Below the pieces are notes generated by a model. That model had not been told where the DNA came from and did not search any database. It was given only the letters and a program-made list of their open reading frames with translations. DNA of 60,000 nt. It comes from Takakia lepidozioides (lineage: Eukaryota > Streptophyta > Takakiopsida > Takakiales > Takakiaceae). The stretch lies in assembly GCA_030704615.1 (NCBI GenBank), contig CM060733.1, positions 39,682,001 through 39,742,000 on the forward strand, written 5' to 3'. Positions 23,169 to 36,830 of this stretch are shown here, piece by piece. The stretch's first letter is position 1. Each line of letters starts with the position of its first letter. The position numbers and the translations under genes were made by a program.

Positions 23169-24300
23169 TCAGCACCAATAAATCGAAGGACAAATGATGT
23201 TCAGCAGGTATGCATCTATTAAAGAGAAGGGACAGTTATACCGGAAGAACCCTGATAATCCCCCTCCACCAGTGCTCGCTGCAGATTTTTGCCTAGCTGC
23301 TTCCAATTTCTCCAATCGACCAGATAAGCACACAGGTCTCTCGCGGCCGTCAATGCACAGTACCTTGTCGGTGCTGTAGTGGGTTTCAAAGGTTTTGACA
23401 ATGTCAGCCGTTGAAGTCACCACTGCACCCTTAGTAGTCTTCAGCGCTTGTACTTGCTGACAGTTTTTCGGCTTGTACAAACGTTGAAGGGCCAACCAGA
23501 ATCTCTTTTCACTACCACCATGGTGGTTTGAGTTTATTTCACTGTATAACTTGTCCCAGTATAGTTTCTTTTGAGACCTTACAAGCAGATTGATATCTTT
23601 CCGGATCTGGTAGTACCTCACCCACAATTCTTTGTTGGTTTTCAAATTGCAGCACTCTTTATAGAGGACTCGTCTCTCAGCTATCTTGAGTTTAATCTCA
23701 TTGGTCCACCAATGAGCAGCTCTACCACAGATAATATCTCATTGGTCAACATTGTTGGTCTTCAATCGCTCAAGATCTGTAAACTGTTGTTGAATTAAGT
23801 GGAGCTCGTATGTTGCATCCATTTAGATTTTATGTGGGCTCAATAAGTCAGTGTACCATGAATATCATTGTCTATCTTTTCATCTGGTACTCTTGGTGCC
23901 TGTAGTGCTCAAGGCCCAGCCTGTGCCTGCTTTCTTTGTCAGACCAAACAGAGTCTTATTTTGTCAATGCCTTGAAGGGGCTGTGGGTGGCAGGGCTACA
24001 GGTCACTCATCTGGTCACTGCCAACCCCTTCCGTTCACCATTTCTAATCAGATTTCAGATACAAATTTTGCCTGGGTCAGCAATGGTTGTGTTTGGTGTG
24101 AACACAGCTGCAATAGTTACATTGATAGTTGTCGTGCACCTGACAGGGAGAATATACTCATGAGATGTTGTTTGCCGTAGCCTTCTGGCCATAGATCCTG
24201 TGCCCGGTTTGGGCGGAACAAGAGGGAACAGACACTACCTTTGTGAGGAGCTCACTCCACTAGTGGGACTTACCTTGGCATAAACATTTGGTTTGGGCTT
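23169..24300 (-). mobile_element. Composite LINE fragments
   Basis: On the minus strand, 24300-24150 matches the LINE 3' coding end and 23960-23735 matches the 3' untranslated piece seen at 815-1020; an unrelated stretch of about 190 bases (23961-24150) separates them. Below 23735 the sequence switches to the endonuclease-RT linker of the same LINE family (ELWVRYYQIRKDINLLVRSQ, QRLYKPKNCQQVQALKTTKG), parallel to 19260-19560. These are at least two juxtaposed truncated copies, none coding-competent. Confidence 0.8.
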
Positions 24301-26663
24301 TCCAGATTTCCTCTAGAAATCCCCATCAATCTGCTGTGTGTGAGCTGCCTAGCAGTTAGACCTCAGCAAAGCCAGGGCCTTGGGATATTGAATGTTGGTG
24401 AACAGAGAGGTGCAGGGACTACGTATGGTGCTGAAGAGGGTCACTCTCTGATGAGAAACCCTGGACATTGTACCTAGGCTGAAATGGCTGAAAGAACCTC
24501 CCTAACCTCTCTTTTCTTTGACCTGTGACAGGCATGACATCCATAGTGAGTGTGAAGGTGTTTAACCAGCAACAAAAGAATGTGAAATAGCCTCACCTGG
24601 CTACATCACAGCCAACCAACAAACCAACAGATTAATGATCTCCATGCTACTAAGTGCAAGAGACTAAGGGAAGCATTTTGAGCTCTTTTGGGCCTTGGAT
24701 GACTAAGGGCCACATTATGCACACCACAAACGATCGCCCAAAATGTGGTGGTGGTGTTCACTGGACTAATTTGCTCCTTTGGCTGGTGGGTACTTTTAAG
24801 CTCTGTATGTGTTGCTTGTACATACACCACCACTGTGAAATATGGTGGAATGAGCATGTAGTAACACAGAACGGAGTTGCCTTTGCATTCTGTGACCTGC
24901 CTATGGTGTGTGCATCATCTGACTGCCACTTAGAACACCCTACGCCTCATTTTGCAGTGAGGATATGACAAGGCATGGACACAACACATTGTGTTTTGTG
25001 TTTCCTTATCTAAAATTCACATGCTATGGGCGTATGTCTCTCGCTCTGTGGACATCGTAAAGTTCCCCGTCTTTCTGTTCCTTACTCTATGTGCCCTTTC
25101 TCAAAGCGCCATGTGATCAGCCACATGTGGATTGGGGGCTAGAGACAGCAGTACCGGAAGCAACATGTGTCTCTAGTTTATGATTTTCCAGCCTTCACCT
25201 CAATCCACGTAAGAAGATTACAAGGGCTGTGAAACGTCTGTGGGGTCCAGAGACCTACAGCGTAAAGTTTGCATACGCTGCTGGATGGAAATTTTTATAA
25301 GTGGCTCCAGAAGACAGATATCCCGCAGGGATGGAGTGAATGGTCAGTATCTCTCCAAACCCTTATCAATTCCTCAGTTCGAAAGGTAATTGTAGCTCTG
25401 ACCTGCTTCAGAGAGACCAAAGCAATGTATATCGCGACTGTGGTAACTATTTGACTAGGTTAAGGGGCGAGCTCATACTGCTTCCATCTCACCACTTGGA
25501 CGTGCAGCAGGATTCTGTGGGATGTGTGCAGGGGTGTCATGATTGCCATACTAACAGAAAACCCGATGAAAACAGGGTATCCTAGTGACTATGGCCGCAA
25601 GTACCTCACGCAGCACCATGGAAAGATGAGAAATTTCATGGAATAGAGAAGGAGCTCAGAGACGGAGGCCAAGAGTGTAGGAAGGGTGTCCCTTACACTC
25701 ACTCTGCTGCCCCTGAACGATACTAAATTGGGTTTAGTTTCTGCGGGATGAGTCAAGGCCCGCAGGGAACCCGGGTCGCCCACAGGCACACAGTGTAGGG
25801 ATCCAAAACAACTGCATATCCGTACCTTTCATCGGTTTCTCTGCAGACCAGGGGAACATCATGGCCTTCACGTGCGACGTTCTGGGGCCCCGCATTGCCA
25901 AGCAAGCATGCCAATTTCAGCTCCACAACCTGGTCCTTCTATTGCCGCATGACGAGAGCCCTTCCTCAGGAGAGCTCCCCTGAACGCCATGTGCCAGTGA
26001 GAGATCTGGAGTCTGTGTTGTGAACCACCACTTTTCTGAACTCTAGCACTTCTGTTTCATATAGCCTTGCCCTATGTTACCAGAGTTGTGTTGTTCTCGT
26101 GGTGTCAATAGCTCCCGGGCCTGTTCCTATATCAGTGTGTTGATCTTCCTTGTTAGCAGGTCATAAAAGCACGTTGTTCAATTCTGTTCTCTGTCAGCTT
26201 TAATTGGAAAAGACTTTGTACTTTGGTTCTCGCCTGATCTTTGCTGTGGCTGAAGCTATGGTGGCTTGGTTCTCCCTCCTGATTTCCCAGAAAAGTCCAA
26301 GATTTTCAGACTTAAGTCATAAAAGGACCAAGGAGATGCTTTGGATTGAGCAATGGTTGAACCCTCCTTGGGTGACAGTGGGACTAGCTGCCATGATACA
26401 AGGTCGATCTCAATCTGATGATGACTCTTATGTTGATGTACATCGTGGAGCTCCAGGCCGAGAACGCAATGGGTTATTGTCTCACTGATTTAAGGGTTTG
26501 TACTCAAATAGAGGGATTTGATACATTTAACTCTCACAGTAGCTGACTGCAGTAGTTTGGCAACCCTGATAATATGTAGCGAGCCTGTCCTCATGAAGTA
26601 GTATTTGCTTGTAGTATGTAGGAGTTTCAAGTATATCATGTGAGTTTGACTTTATAATGCAGG
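24301..26663. other. No confident gene; old repeat sequence
   Basis: Only short frames. The frame at 26204-26488 (+) contains WLNPPWVTVGLAAMIQGRSQ, which is echoed near 47570-47640 (a diverged WLNPPWV...QGRGQ), so it is probably part of a dispersed repeat. No RNA gene or promoter is recognised. Confidence 0.4.
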
Positions 26664-29143
26664 ATGGCAGGTTTGAATCATGCAGAGGTATTTGTGGGAC
26701 ATGAGGCCAGCAGCAGGGGTAGCACCTTCACCATCACCACTGCTTTTGAAAGAGGAACAGCAGAGGAAGTCAACGAGGGCTCTTCTGGCACTAGCAGGTA
26801 TTTAAGAACACTACGTAAGGGAGGACAACTGAAAAAGGCACTCAACATTTTGAACCAACAAGGCATTCGGGCAGACTGCAATACTTACGTCTATCTGTTG
26901 CAGGAGTGCATCAGCATGAAAGACCAAGCAGAGGGTAAGCAGGTGCACAATCACATTATCCAAAGTGGATTAAAGCCAAACATCTTTCTACTCACCACCC
27001 TAGTCAACATGTATGCCAAGTGCGGGAGTGTGATGGATGCATGGCGAGTATTTGATGAAATGCATGAACGGGATATTCTTACTTGGACAACAATGATCGC
27101 AGGGTATGCCAAGCATGGTTGTGGTAGGGAGGCCCTCAAGATCTATCAGCAAATGCAGCAGGAAGGGCTGAGGCCCAACAGGGTCACATTCATCTCCGTC
27201 CTCAATGCGTGTGCCAGCCTAGGAGCCCTGGAAAAGGCCAAGGAGGTCCATGCAGACATTATCAATACTGGAATTGTGCCAAATATCATTCTGCAGAATA
27301 TCCTTGTCCACATGTATGCCCAATGCGGGAGCCTGATGGCACGTCAAGTATTGGATGATATGTCTCAACGAAATGTGGTTTCATGGAATGCATGATCACA
27401 GGATATGCTCAAAATGAGTGCAGTAACAAGGCTTTTGAGGTGAGCAAATGCAACGGGAAGGGGTGAGGCCCAATAGGGTCACATTCATTTGTGTTCTTGA
27501 TGCATGCGCCAGCCCAGAAGCCCTGGAGAAAGGCAAGCAGGTCCATGCTGACATTATAAAAGCTGGAATTTCGTCAGATACGAATTTGGAGACAGCCCTT
27601 GCTGACATGTATGCAAAATGTAGGAGTATGAAGGATGCATGTCGAGTTTTTGACAAAATGGCTACACGAGATGTGGTCTCATGGAGTGTAATGATCGCAG
27701 GACATGCTGAGTAAGGGTTCAGTTGGGAGGCTTTTGAAATCTATGAGCAAATGCAAGGTGAAGGCATAAGGCCAAATAAGGTGACATTCATTTGCGTTCT
27801 CAATGCGTGGGTCAACCTAGGTGCCCCAGAAAAGGGCAAAGAGGTCCATGCTGACATTATCAAATCAGGAATTGTGCGAGATGTCATTTTGGAGAATACC
27901 ATTGTCGATTTGTATGCCAAATGTGGGAGCATGAAGGATGCACATGAAGTGTTCAACAAAATGTCTCAGCGAGATGTGGTCTCATGGAATGCCATTATTG
28001 CAGGATATGCTCTGCATGGGTGTGGTAGTGAAGCATTCGAGATCTATGAGCAAATGAAACGGGAAGGCGTAACACCTGACAGGGTCACATTCATTTGCAT
28101 TATCAATGCATGTGCCAGCCTAGGAGCCCTGGAGAAGGCCAAGGAGGTTCATGCTGACATCATTAAAGCTGGCATTGACTCATCTATTAATCTGGAGACT
28201 GCCCTTACCGACATGTATGCCAAATGATTGCAGGACATGGTCAGCATGGGTGTGGTAGGGAGGCTCTCCGAATCTTTGAACGAATGCTACAGGAAGGCTT
28301 GAAGCCAAATGGTGTTACGTTTACATCTCTTCTCTCTGCCTGTAGTCATGTGGGCCTAGTAGATGAAGGTCGTCACTACTTTGACTCCATGAGTCGAGAT
28401 CATGGCCTCATGCCTACAGTGGAACATTTCGGCTGCATGGTGGATCTTCTTGGTCGTGCAGGACGATTGCATGAGTCAGAGGATTTAATTAAACAAATGA
28501 CAATCAAACCAGGTGCTGCAGTGTGGAGGGCCTGACGTGGTCCCTGCAGAGTTCATGGTGATGCGGAGCTAGCGGAACATGCAGCAAAAGAGTGTCATCA
28601 AGAGTGACCCATAGCCTGCTGCAGCTTATGTGCTGCTGTCAAATATCTATGCTGCAGCTGACAGGTGGGAAGATCAAGCAAGGGTGAGAAAATAATGGAG
28701 GACAGAAGTGTCGAAAAGGAGCCAGAGGTTGCAGCTGCATTGAGGTGGACGACCAGGTGCATACCTTTGCAGTGGAAGACAAATTGCATCCACAAATTGA
28801 AGAGATCCATGCTGAGTTGAAGAGGTTGTCTTGGCGAATGAAGTAGACCAGGTATCTGCCTGGCACTCCCCTTGTATTACATGATGTGGAAAAGGTGCAA
28901 AACAAATGTCCTCTTTGCTACCAAAGTGAGACGCTTGCCATTGCTTGGGCTCATCAGCACCACCTCCTCGGACACCTTTTTGTCATCAAGAACGTGTGTG
29001 GTGACTGCCACACTGCCATCCCAGTCATCTCGAAGATTGTCGGGCGAGCAGTTGTTGTACGGGATACAAGCCCTTTCACCCACTTCCAAGATGGGTTTGT
29101 TCTTGTGGTGATTAGTGGTGAAACAAGGAAGACGAATGAATAA
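26664..29143 (+). pseudogene. DYW-type PPR gene, heavily disrupted
   Basis: Begins at the ATG at 26664 with a leader like that of the other two PPR genes here (SSGTSRYLRTLRKGGQLKKA) and continues through many PLS-type motifs. The frame is broken near 27393 (loss of a motif base after VSWNA), by TAG at 27712, at about 28226 (MYAK* followed by MIAGHGQHGCGREA in a new frame, implying loss of a motif), near 28533, and several times in the E/DYW region. Recognisable tail pieces are EHFGCMVDLLGRAGR and VCGDCHTAIPVISKIVGRAV, but the final CSCGDYW is degraded. It is a relic of an organelle RNA-editing factor and is the closest local relative of the genes at 22984 and 47033. Confidence 0.9.
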
Positions 29144-30010
29144 TAGTGTGGTGTGTCAAACATAAGGGCAGAGTTAATTTGGCATAAATGAATTGTTTCA
29201 TTAGATACTAAAGCTGGTACTGCACCTTTTGTGAGCTGCCCATACCAGGTCAAACACACTTCCTAAATATTTGAAGATGGGAAAGACTCTCTGGTGTGGT
29301 TAAGTTATCCAGTGGCCTCTTAGAATCTAACAACCAACACTGGCTGCTAAGGACATACAAATAGTTGTCAGGGATAGGATGCCGAGGATAAATCTTAGAA
29401 CGATCTTGATGAGATGACGATGGAATGAGCAACTTTCAGATTGTAGATTACATTCCAGTGAGTTGTTCTGGGTACATTGTCCACGCTCTGTGCCAATTAA
29501 AACACATTCAGCTGGGAAAAAGAGATTCCAGAGCTTCAAGCGACCTTCATCAACTTCAAATTGAGGCAATTTGTGGAAATGTGTGACTTGTGAGTCTGCC
29601 TCATGGAACCATTTGCATGCAAAGGAGCTCACCAAGAGTTGGTTTTTTATTTCCCTTGACATTTATGGTAGTTTAACGTTTATAGAGGTAACAATTATCC
29701 AAGGCAGACTGTGTCACAGCCATAATTGTCTTTATCGGATTCTCTCCCTCCAGGCAGGAAGACCAAGCTACCATGTTTGCAGACTTCTTCTAGCCTAAGC
29801 TGATCAAGAGCAGAATCACATCCAGTTCTAGCTGCAGCGCAAATTCCTGGTCTATAAATCTAGTTGTAGGAGACGAGCAAGGCATACTTACAAAAACATA
29901 AGTTTTACACAGTCTTTAACGATTCCATTAAGAGGAAAAACTTCATTAGCTAGCGTGATCTCCAAATGGATTGCATACATTCGGCGGTTGAGATCCTGGT
30001 AACAACCAGT
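29144..30010. other. Intergenic upstream of RPL22e
   Basis: No gene recognised. The right end is presumably the RPL22 promoter and 5' leader. Confidence 0.45.
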
Positions 30011-30020
30011 TTTAGGGTTT
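30011..30020 (+). promoter_or_regulatory. Telo-box in the RPL22 promoter/leader
   Basis: TTTAGGGTTT is the plant telo-box (AAACCCTA on the other strand), typical of promoters and leaders of plant ribosomal-protein genes. It sits about 90 bases before the start codon of RPL22e. Confidence 0.65.
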
Positions 30021-30108
30021 CGCCAATCGCTTAGGGCTTGGGAGATGGCTCTTCTGCCCTTGCTCTCTTGGCAGGTCTGACGCTGAGCTCTCTCCGATCC
30101 GCTGCGAG

Positions 30109-31017
<909 letters not shown>

Positions 31018-32392
31018 GGTTCAAACTGCTAGGAGTTGCGGTTGGCAGCTTCCACCATTTCCAAGGAGACATTACCTGTTGTGCAAGGGAACAGAATTCA
31101 TTGGTTATCAAAGATTTAGTTGATGTGAATCGAGCATCCTCTTGCTCGGGCATTTTGCTCACATTTCTCAAGGTACTTGAATATAATGTTTCTACAAAAT
31201 CAAAGCACAATCCAGGTTTCATTCGGGCACTTTTATCTAATTCTTAAGAATTCCTGCACGTTTGATGTGTTTGGGGTTGCTCAAGGTGGCTCCTTATTAT
31301 GCTCGGAGCTATGGTAATGAGGAGTTGATTGATATGGTTTCACTGAATCAGGCTGAGTTTTATTACCTCCACAGTCCTCCTGTGATCACCATACTGACCT
31401 AGTCTGTCAGCCTGCTACCTTTGATAAATGAGTTGCCTTTTGTCCCTTGAAGAACAGTGTCCTTTTGTACCATACTTGTATGCCCTCTAGAAGAATAATC
31501 TACTGATAGCAACATTACCCCAACTTTCGCTTCTCTGTGAGACACCTCCTCCATCATTCAGCTGTCGTGTAAGTGATGGAGGCATGCTCAGTGCTGTCCT
31601 GTTGTGATGCAAGCGAGGCAACTGAAGCAGGGTCCGCCCAGTCCCCCAAGACTTCACCGAGTGGCAGTTGCAAACCCTCCTTGACACTCTCATTCCCCAA
31701 ATGGTTTTTGCTGCTCGTTGTACACTCAGCCCATCCCTATGGCTGGCTCTCTTTCTAGCTGGGTCTATTAGCTCTCTCTCCAAGGTAAAGCCTCCGACAT
31801 CTCAAGCAAACAGAGGTCCTACTTCTATCCCTCCTCTTCGGTGGAGGCTGTACTGTCACAGACAAGAACAGGGATGATACTGTGTTTGCATAGCATAACT
31901 CACATGGCGCAGATGGCAGTACCGTTGCTGTTGCCTGCCACGAGCCTTTCTGCTCACAAATATCAACACTGCAAACATACATGCATCTGAGCAACACTCA
32001 AATCACAGAACGATGTCGTGGTGGTAGTGATTGAATGGAGTTGAAAGCTCCACCATGAAATTGGTAGCTCAAATTCAACACGCGAGATCCAACATGGAGC
32101 ATCTCATCAGTCTCCAGCAGAGCTCCATGAACTTCACCCCTCCCTTAGAACCACGAGTAAGCCTCACATAAAGGGTGAAGCGGAAGGCGATGCGGCTGCT
32201 CCAATTCCTTGTGCGAATGGATGCTCTCGAAATTTGGAGGCTCCGTCAGAGTTGCGAAATTAGGCTAGCACTGACAGTATCAGTGAGATCAAGAAAATGG
32301 AGTAGAACCGAATGGAATATCCTTGGCAGGTGCCTTACGCCGAGACCCTCTTTTCTCTCGCTTTTGTACACTACAGAATTGAGCATGAAGAA
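31018..32392. other. Downstream of RPL22e; no confident gene
   Basis: Includes the RPL22 3' UTR. Short frames on both strands lack recognisable domains. Confidence 0.4.
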
Positions 32393-32437
32393 GATCTTGC
32401 AGATGGGTTCACCACAACCTGAGGAAAGAAAGAAGCG

Positions 32438-33574
32438 ATGGAAAGTGCAGCTGGTTCGGTGAGTGGGGGGAAAGGGAACCCGAAAGGAAAGCTGCTGAAG
32501 AAACAAGCAAGGAAACGAGAGATGCCGGCCTCAAACGATGCTTCTCCACCGGTCAGTGCTTCTTCATTCAAACCAATAACGAGCATAATTGGGGTTTTAA
32601 ATTGCGCCATAGGTTGCTGATCTTACCCCGGGTTTCTTACGAGTGAATTGCTTTCGTTTTGTGTGGGGAGAAAAGAAGTATTCGCATTTCATCTTGCTTC
32701 AGGAAAAACCAAATAGAGCAGCTGAAAAGATGTGGCTTGTGGTCCAATTGTGCACATCTTTGTTGGCTTGATACAACAGTCCCCGTGATTGACCTCCTTG
32801 TTTTTATTTATGTTACTGTGGATGTCTCCTTCCTTTCTTCAAGTCTTATTCCAAATCAAGTGGATTGGGTGGTGCTCTAGGTCAATTGTCCTGTTGGTAG
32901 ACATGAGCAGCAATATGCGAAGGTATCGGGAATTGATTATGTGTGTTTCTGTGTAACAGAGACACAGAGAGATTCTTGTAGCCCCCTTTAGGTTTGCAAT
33001 GTAGTCCTCCCGTTCCCTTCGAGCATTGGCTGGCCGTTAAGTTTTGGAAGAGAGAGAGAGAGAGAGAGATTTTGGTCTCCATGGACCCCATACCCACAGG
33101 AGGAACGCCACACGGTGAACGACATGAATGCCAAATTCACATGCTTTCGATTGGTAGAGAACCTTGCAGTGTTCCAGTGCGTGCTCGAAACTGATTTCTA
33201 CATTTCGAAATTTGCAGAAGGTAAAGTATGGGAAAGTGCCACACCATCCTGTGGGGACTAATTCAGAGCAATTTCAAGCACTCACGAAAGGGCCAGCGAA
33301 AGGAAGTGTGCTTGTAGCAGTGTGGGAGCAAGAGGCAGAAAATTCAGATCTTGAGAGGTATAAGACAACACAGGTGCTCAGGGAGAAGTACAGGGCATTG
33401 GAAGAAGAGAGTTCATGGATTAGGGAAGAACTCAGGCAATCAGACTGTGAATTGAGGCAGCTCCAACAGAAAAAATATGCACTCTTGGATGAACTGCTGG
33501 TTTTGGAGGGCTTTGCCGTCGACCCTGTACCACCCTTCAAGATTATCTCTCGGTGTAATGCCTCGTCTTCCTAA
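32438..33574 (+). CDS. Uncharacterised small coiled-coil protein (at least two exons)
   Basis: A short N-terminal exon begins at the ATG at 32438 (MESAAGSVSGGKGNPKGKLL, then KKQARKRE: basic, Gly/Ser rich) and may splice at GTCAGT near 32552. A second exon after the acceptor around 33220 reads KVKYGKVPHHPVGTNSEQFQ and ends SRCNASSS at the TAA at 33572-33574. Its central part, RYKTTQVLREKYRALEEESS through LRQLQQKKYALLDELLVLEG, has clear heptad-like spacing of Leu/Tyr and is likely a coiled coil. I do not recognise the family. Exon boundaries are guesses; only the second exon is persuasive as coding sequence. Confidence 0.4.
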
Positions 33575-35822
33575 CAGTCAGATTTGATGGCCTGGTTGTG
33601 AGGGTTTCAGGTGGTGGTATTTGTCACCTGCTGACCATTTAAAATTTGGTGAGAACCATAGGTGGGCCCTTTCCCTGCTGTCACAGCTTTTCTCTTAGTT
33701 TGACATGGAATGCTTATGGATGTCCAGCTGGCTGGCAATAGCATTGCTATAGAAGTTTTCCCTTATTTTGTTTACCACCTCTTGGCCTTTTTGATTGGGC
33801 AGTTTCAAGTTTTCAATTCTGATGTTGTGATATTGCAGACTCTCATTAAATGCTGCAATGTAAAACACTTTTTTGACTGTAACGAAGAAGGGCCACGGGC
33901 TTTATTTTCTTCAGGCTCTGGAGCACCTCGTTGAGCCGTCTTTGCATGTTATACCATCTACATGTGAGCTTTACCAGCTGTGATAAGGATTGATCAATCT
34001 CAGAAGCATGGAATGTATCCAAATCAGGTGTGATGTACACTTGGCACTGAACTGTTCAAGCAACACGGCTTTCTGATCTGTTGGGAGCTGTCCTCTGCTG
34101 ATTGTTGAGTCTCACTTAAATCACACATAATCACAGTTAGGACATATAAAGCAATGCTAGCATGGGTCTCTATAAAATCCGTCTTCCCCCACTAGATAGC
34201 ATGTAGTTGCCTTCCTTTTTTCATGTCTTTCTTTAGTTTGAGGATCCAAAGTGGTTAGAGGACCTGCATGAGGCAGTTCGTTCCTGCATAATGTCTATGC
34301 ATTTTATCTATGCTTTGGTCTCTCTAGTTCTGTGTTGTTCTACTGGCCCATGATGAATTTCTTCTTGATCTCCATATTTATTAGTCTGTGCCCCCACCTT
34401 TCTCAAACACAGCATGACAGGGAGTGCAATCACATATATAGTATTGGAGGATTGGGCAGAATGCTGTTCTCCAGCATGATGGCTGCACTAGTGTCACATT
34501 AGTACACAATGTTTGGTTGTGTGAGCACAAAGAGTTGCCATACCTTGTAGACTCAGCCCAAACTGGTAGAAACCCCTGGTGGGTGCTTTCAAGTGCCTTT
34601 AAGATATTCCTCTCATCCAACCCTCAGAGTGACCGACTGGCTCCATTGTGGCCACAACAATGTGTGTCAGGGCAGTGGTAACCACCCATCCCACTTCCAA
34701 GTGACCCCACAATACTTGCAGCTCATTGGATTTTTCTGATATGTGCAAGCACTGTCATACATTCACACTCTAGCATAAACATGGAGGCCATTTCCTCCAA
34801 ACAGGGGGAATGAGAAAGACTGAGAGGTTAGGCTCCAAAGAGCTGTAAAGCTGAATGTGATTTTCACCCATTGATTAACTTGTTGTAGCCTGTGATGGCA
34901 ATCCAAAACTCGGTACATTACCTACAGAGTCACCAGCACATTACAATGCTAAGGTCTCCAATGAATTCAACATATGATAATCTCTAATCTAGAATGTTTT
35001 CCCTGTTGGAGGTTGACTGAAAGTATTTCCGGATGCCGAGTTCAGGCACAATCTTTTCTCTTAGAGGTTTCTAGGTAACTATTTGCCTTACATTTCTAGG
35101 CTTCAGCAAGCTTGATCACACATCCCTAATTATGTAGTTGATGTGCCACAACCACCAACATGAAAGATCTGCTGACAAGCAAATCCCATCCCAGTGTACA
35201 CAACACATGACCTTGATGTCCCAAGAATGCTATATTGCTCTAAAAGCAACTGGTGCTAGGGTGCTTGAAGGTAATTTTAGCATCCATTTGGTCAACAGTT
35301 CAGAACAAGCTTTGTGGGTGCACTCTTTTCCAGACACTCACAGTGCAGTGGAGGGGTGTTGCTTCTTTTCTGCTGGTTTCTAAGTTCGCCTTACAGATCC
35401 ACAAGCAATTCCAAAGGGGTTAGTGTGCCGCCAGTGCTATGCCCTCAGTTTGGTCAATGTAGACATCCATATCTTTCAAATCCCATATGCTCTTCAGAGT
35501 ACGCAGCTTCCAGATTAATAACAAAATCATCACCATGGGTGCCACTCTTAAAGTGTAGTGTTGACTGTCACATTAGCTTCCCAGTGGTGGCAGAGAAAGG
35601 ATTCCTTATGCTCTCCCTCAACTCTCAGCGACACCATTGAACATTCTGTTGTGGTGTATAGGGAATTGTATAGTGATGAATACTACCATTTTCAGTACAA
35701 AATGTTTTGAATTCACTCAGATAAATGTTCACCACTGTTATCGTAAAATTTCGATTTTCTTATTAGTTTTATTTTGCTGTCAGTGCTTTATATGTCTTGA
35801 AAGTATGCAAAGCTTCTGATTT
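33575..35822. other. Intergenic; nothing recognised
   Basis: No long frame and no obvious repeat family. Parts may be old transposon sequence. Confidence 0.4.
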
Positions 35823-36830
35823 TTTCTTAAGAAGGTTGACAATGGTGTACCTGCTGTAATCATCAATAAACGCCGTAAAATATGTGGCAGGACCTCTTGA
35901 TTGAGTTTGCATGGATCAGAGTGTACAAGGTATAAAAGGGCAGATGTCTTTTTACCTTCCTTAGGAAACTTATGCCGTTTTTGTTTGCCATGAATACAGC
36001 CTTGACGTAATGGAAATTCATATAAGGGAGTCGGATCAAACCGTGGACAGCTTGATTAGTCTGCATAAGCCCGAGCTTCGATGAATTGGCATGACCAGAC
36101 CTTTGATGTATCTTACCGTAATTCCAACATGGTATCAGAGCAAGGACAGGAAGTACACATAGATTTTCTTCATCTCATTAATTGCTGAATTATCAATATT
36201 GGATTTGCTGACTGTATGTAAAACAAGAGGCTATGAATTAAAAACAAATGCGATTGAATAGCTGATTTATCACTGGTACCAAGCTTGTACAATCCATCAT
36301 GATGAGGATCAATACGAGTAATATAAGCACTACCATTGCCTTCCAAACTTACCGACATATTGGTGAATTTAACGGTAGACCCAGTAGCAACATTGCGTAC
36401 TGAAATTAGAATCCGACTCAGACCTAGAACATGGAGTGTTTTGTATATCATTTTCACGTTCCCATTTTATAAACACGGATGCCTTGACCATGAATACTGG
36501 CATGAGAGGAATTGTCTCCAAGAAATATGTTGTCTCTTCAGAAATATGATTCATAACTAATAAACCAATCTCGATGAGGGGTGATTATTCCATGTGGAGA
36601 AATTAGATCCATCTAATTCCTCGATGTTATTGGTCTGATCTGCCATTGCTAGGACCCTGCAATATTAATCTATGCAATACAATCATTAGACTTGCGAAAA
36701 TCTGCTTTATACATTTTATTTTCATTGATTTTCTGGGCTCTCTACAAAAGAGACTCGTTTTTAATGAGACGAAGAAAATCTGTGTACTTCTTATCCTTGC
36801 TCTCATACCATGTTAGAATTATGATTAGAT
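35823..36830 (-). mobile_element. Ty1/Copia retrotransposon relic with rearranged primer-binding sites
   Basis: On the minus strand, from 36830: an LTR end (ATTCTAACA), a primer-binding-site-like TGGTATGAGAGCAAGG, then at 36643 a gag start MADQTNNIEELDGSNFSTWN typical of plant Copia. After a deletion come LHVLGLSRILISVRNVATGS and GSAYITRIDPHHDGLYKLGT of the protease/pre-integrase region, the GAG-pre-integrase stretch (LGLMQTNQAVHGLIRLPY) and the start of the integrase core (YFTAFIDDYSRYTIVNLLKK) near 35830-35890. Frames are broken and reverse transcriptase and RNase H are missing. A second PBS-like block, TGGTATCAGAGCAAGGACAG, lies on the plus strand at 36130-36149, inside the element and in opposite orientation. 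Confidence 0.82.
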
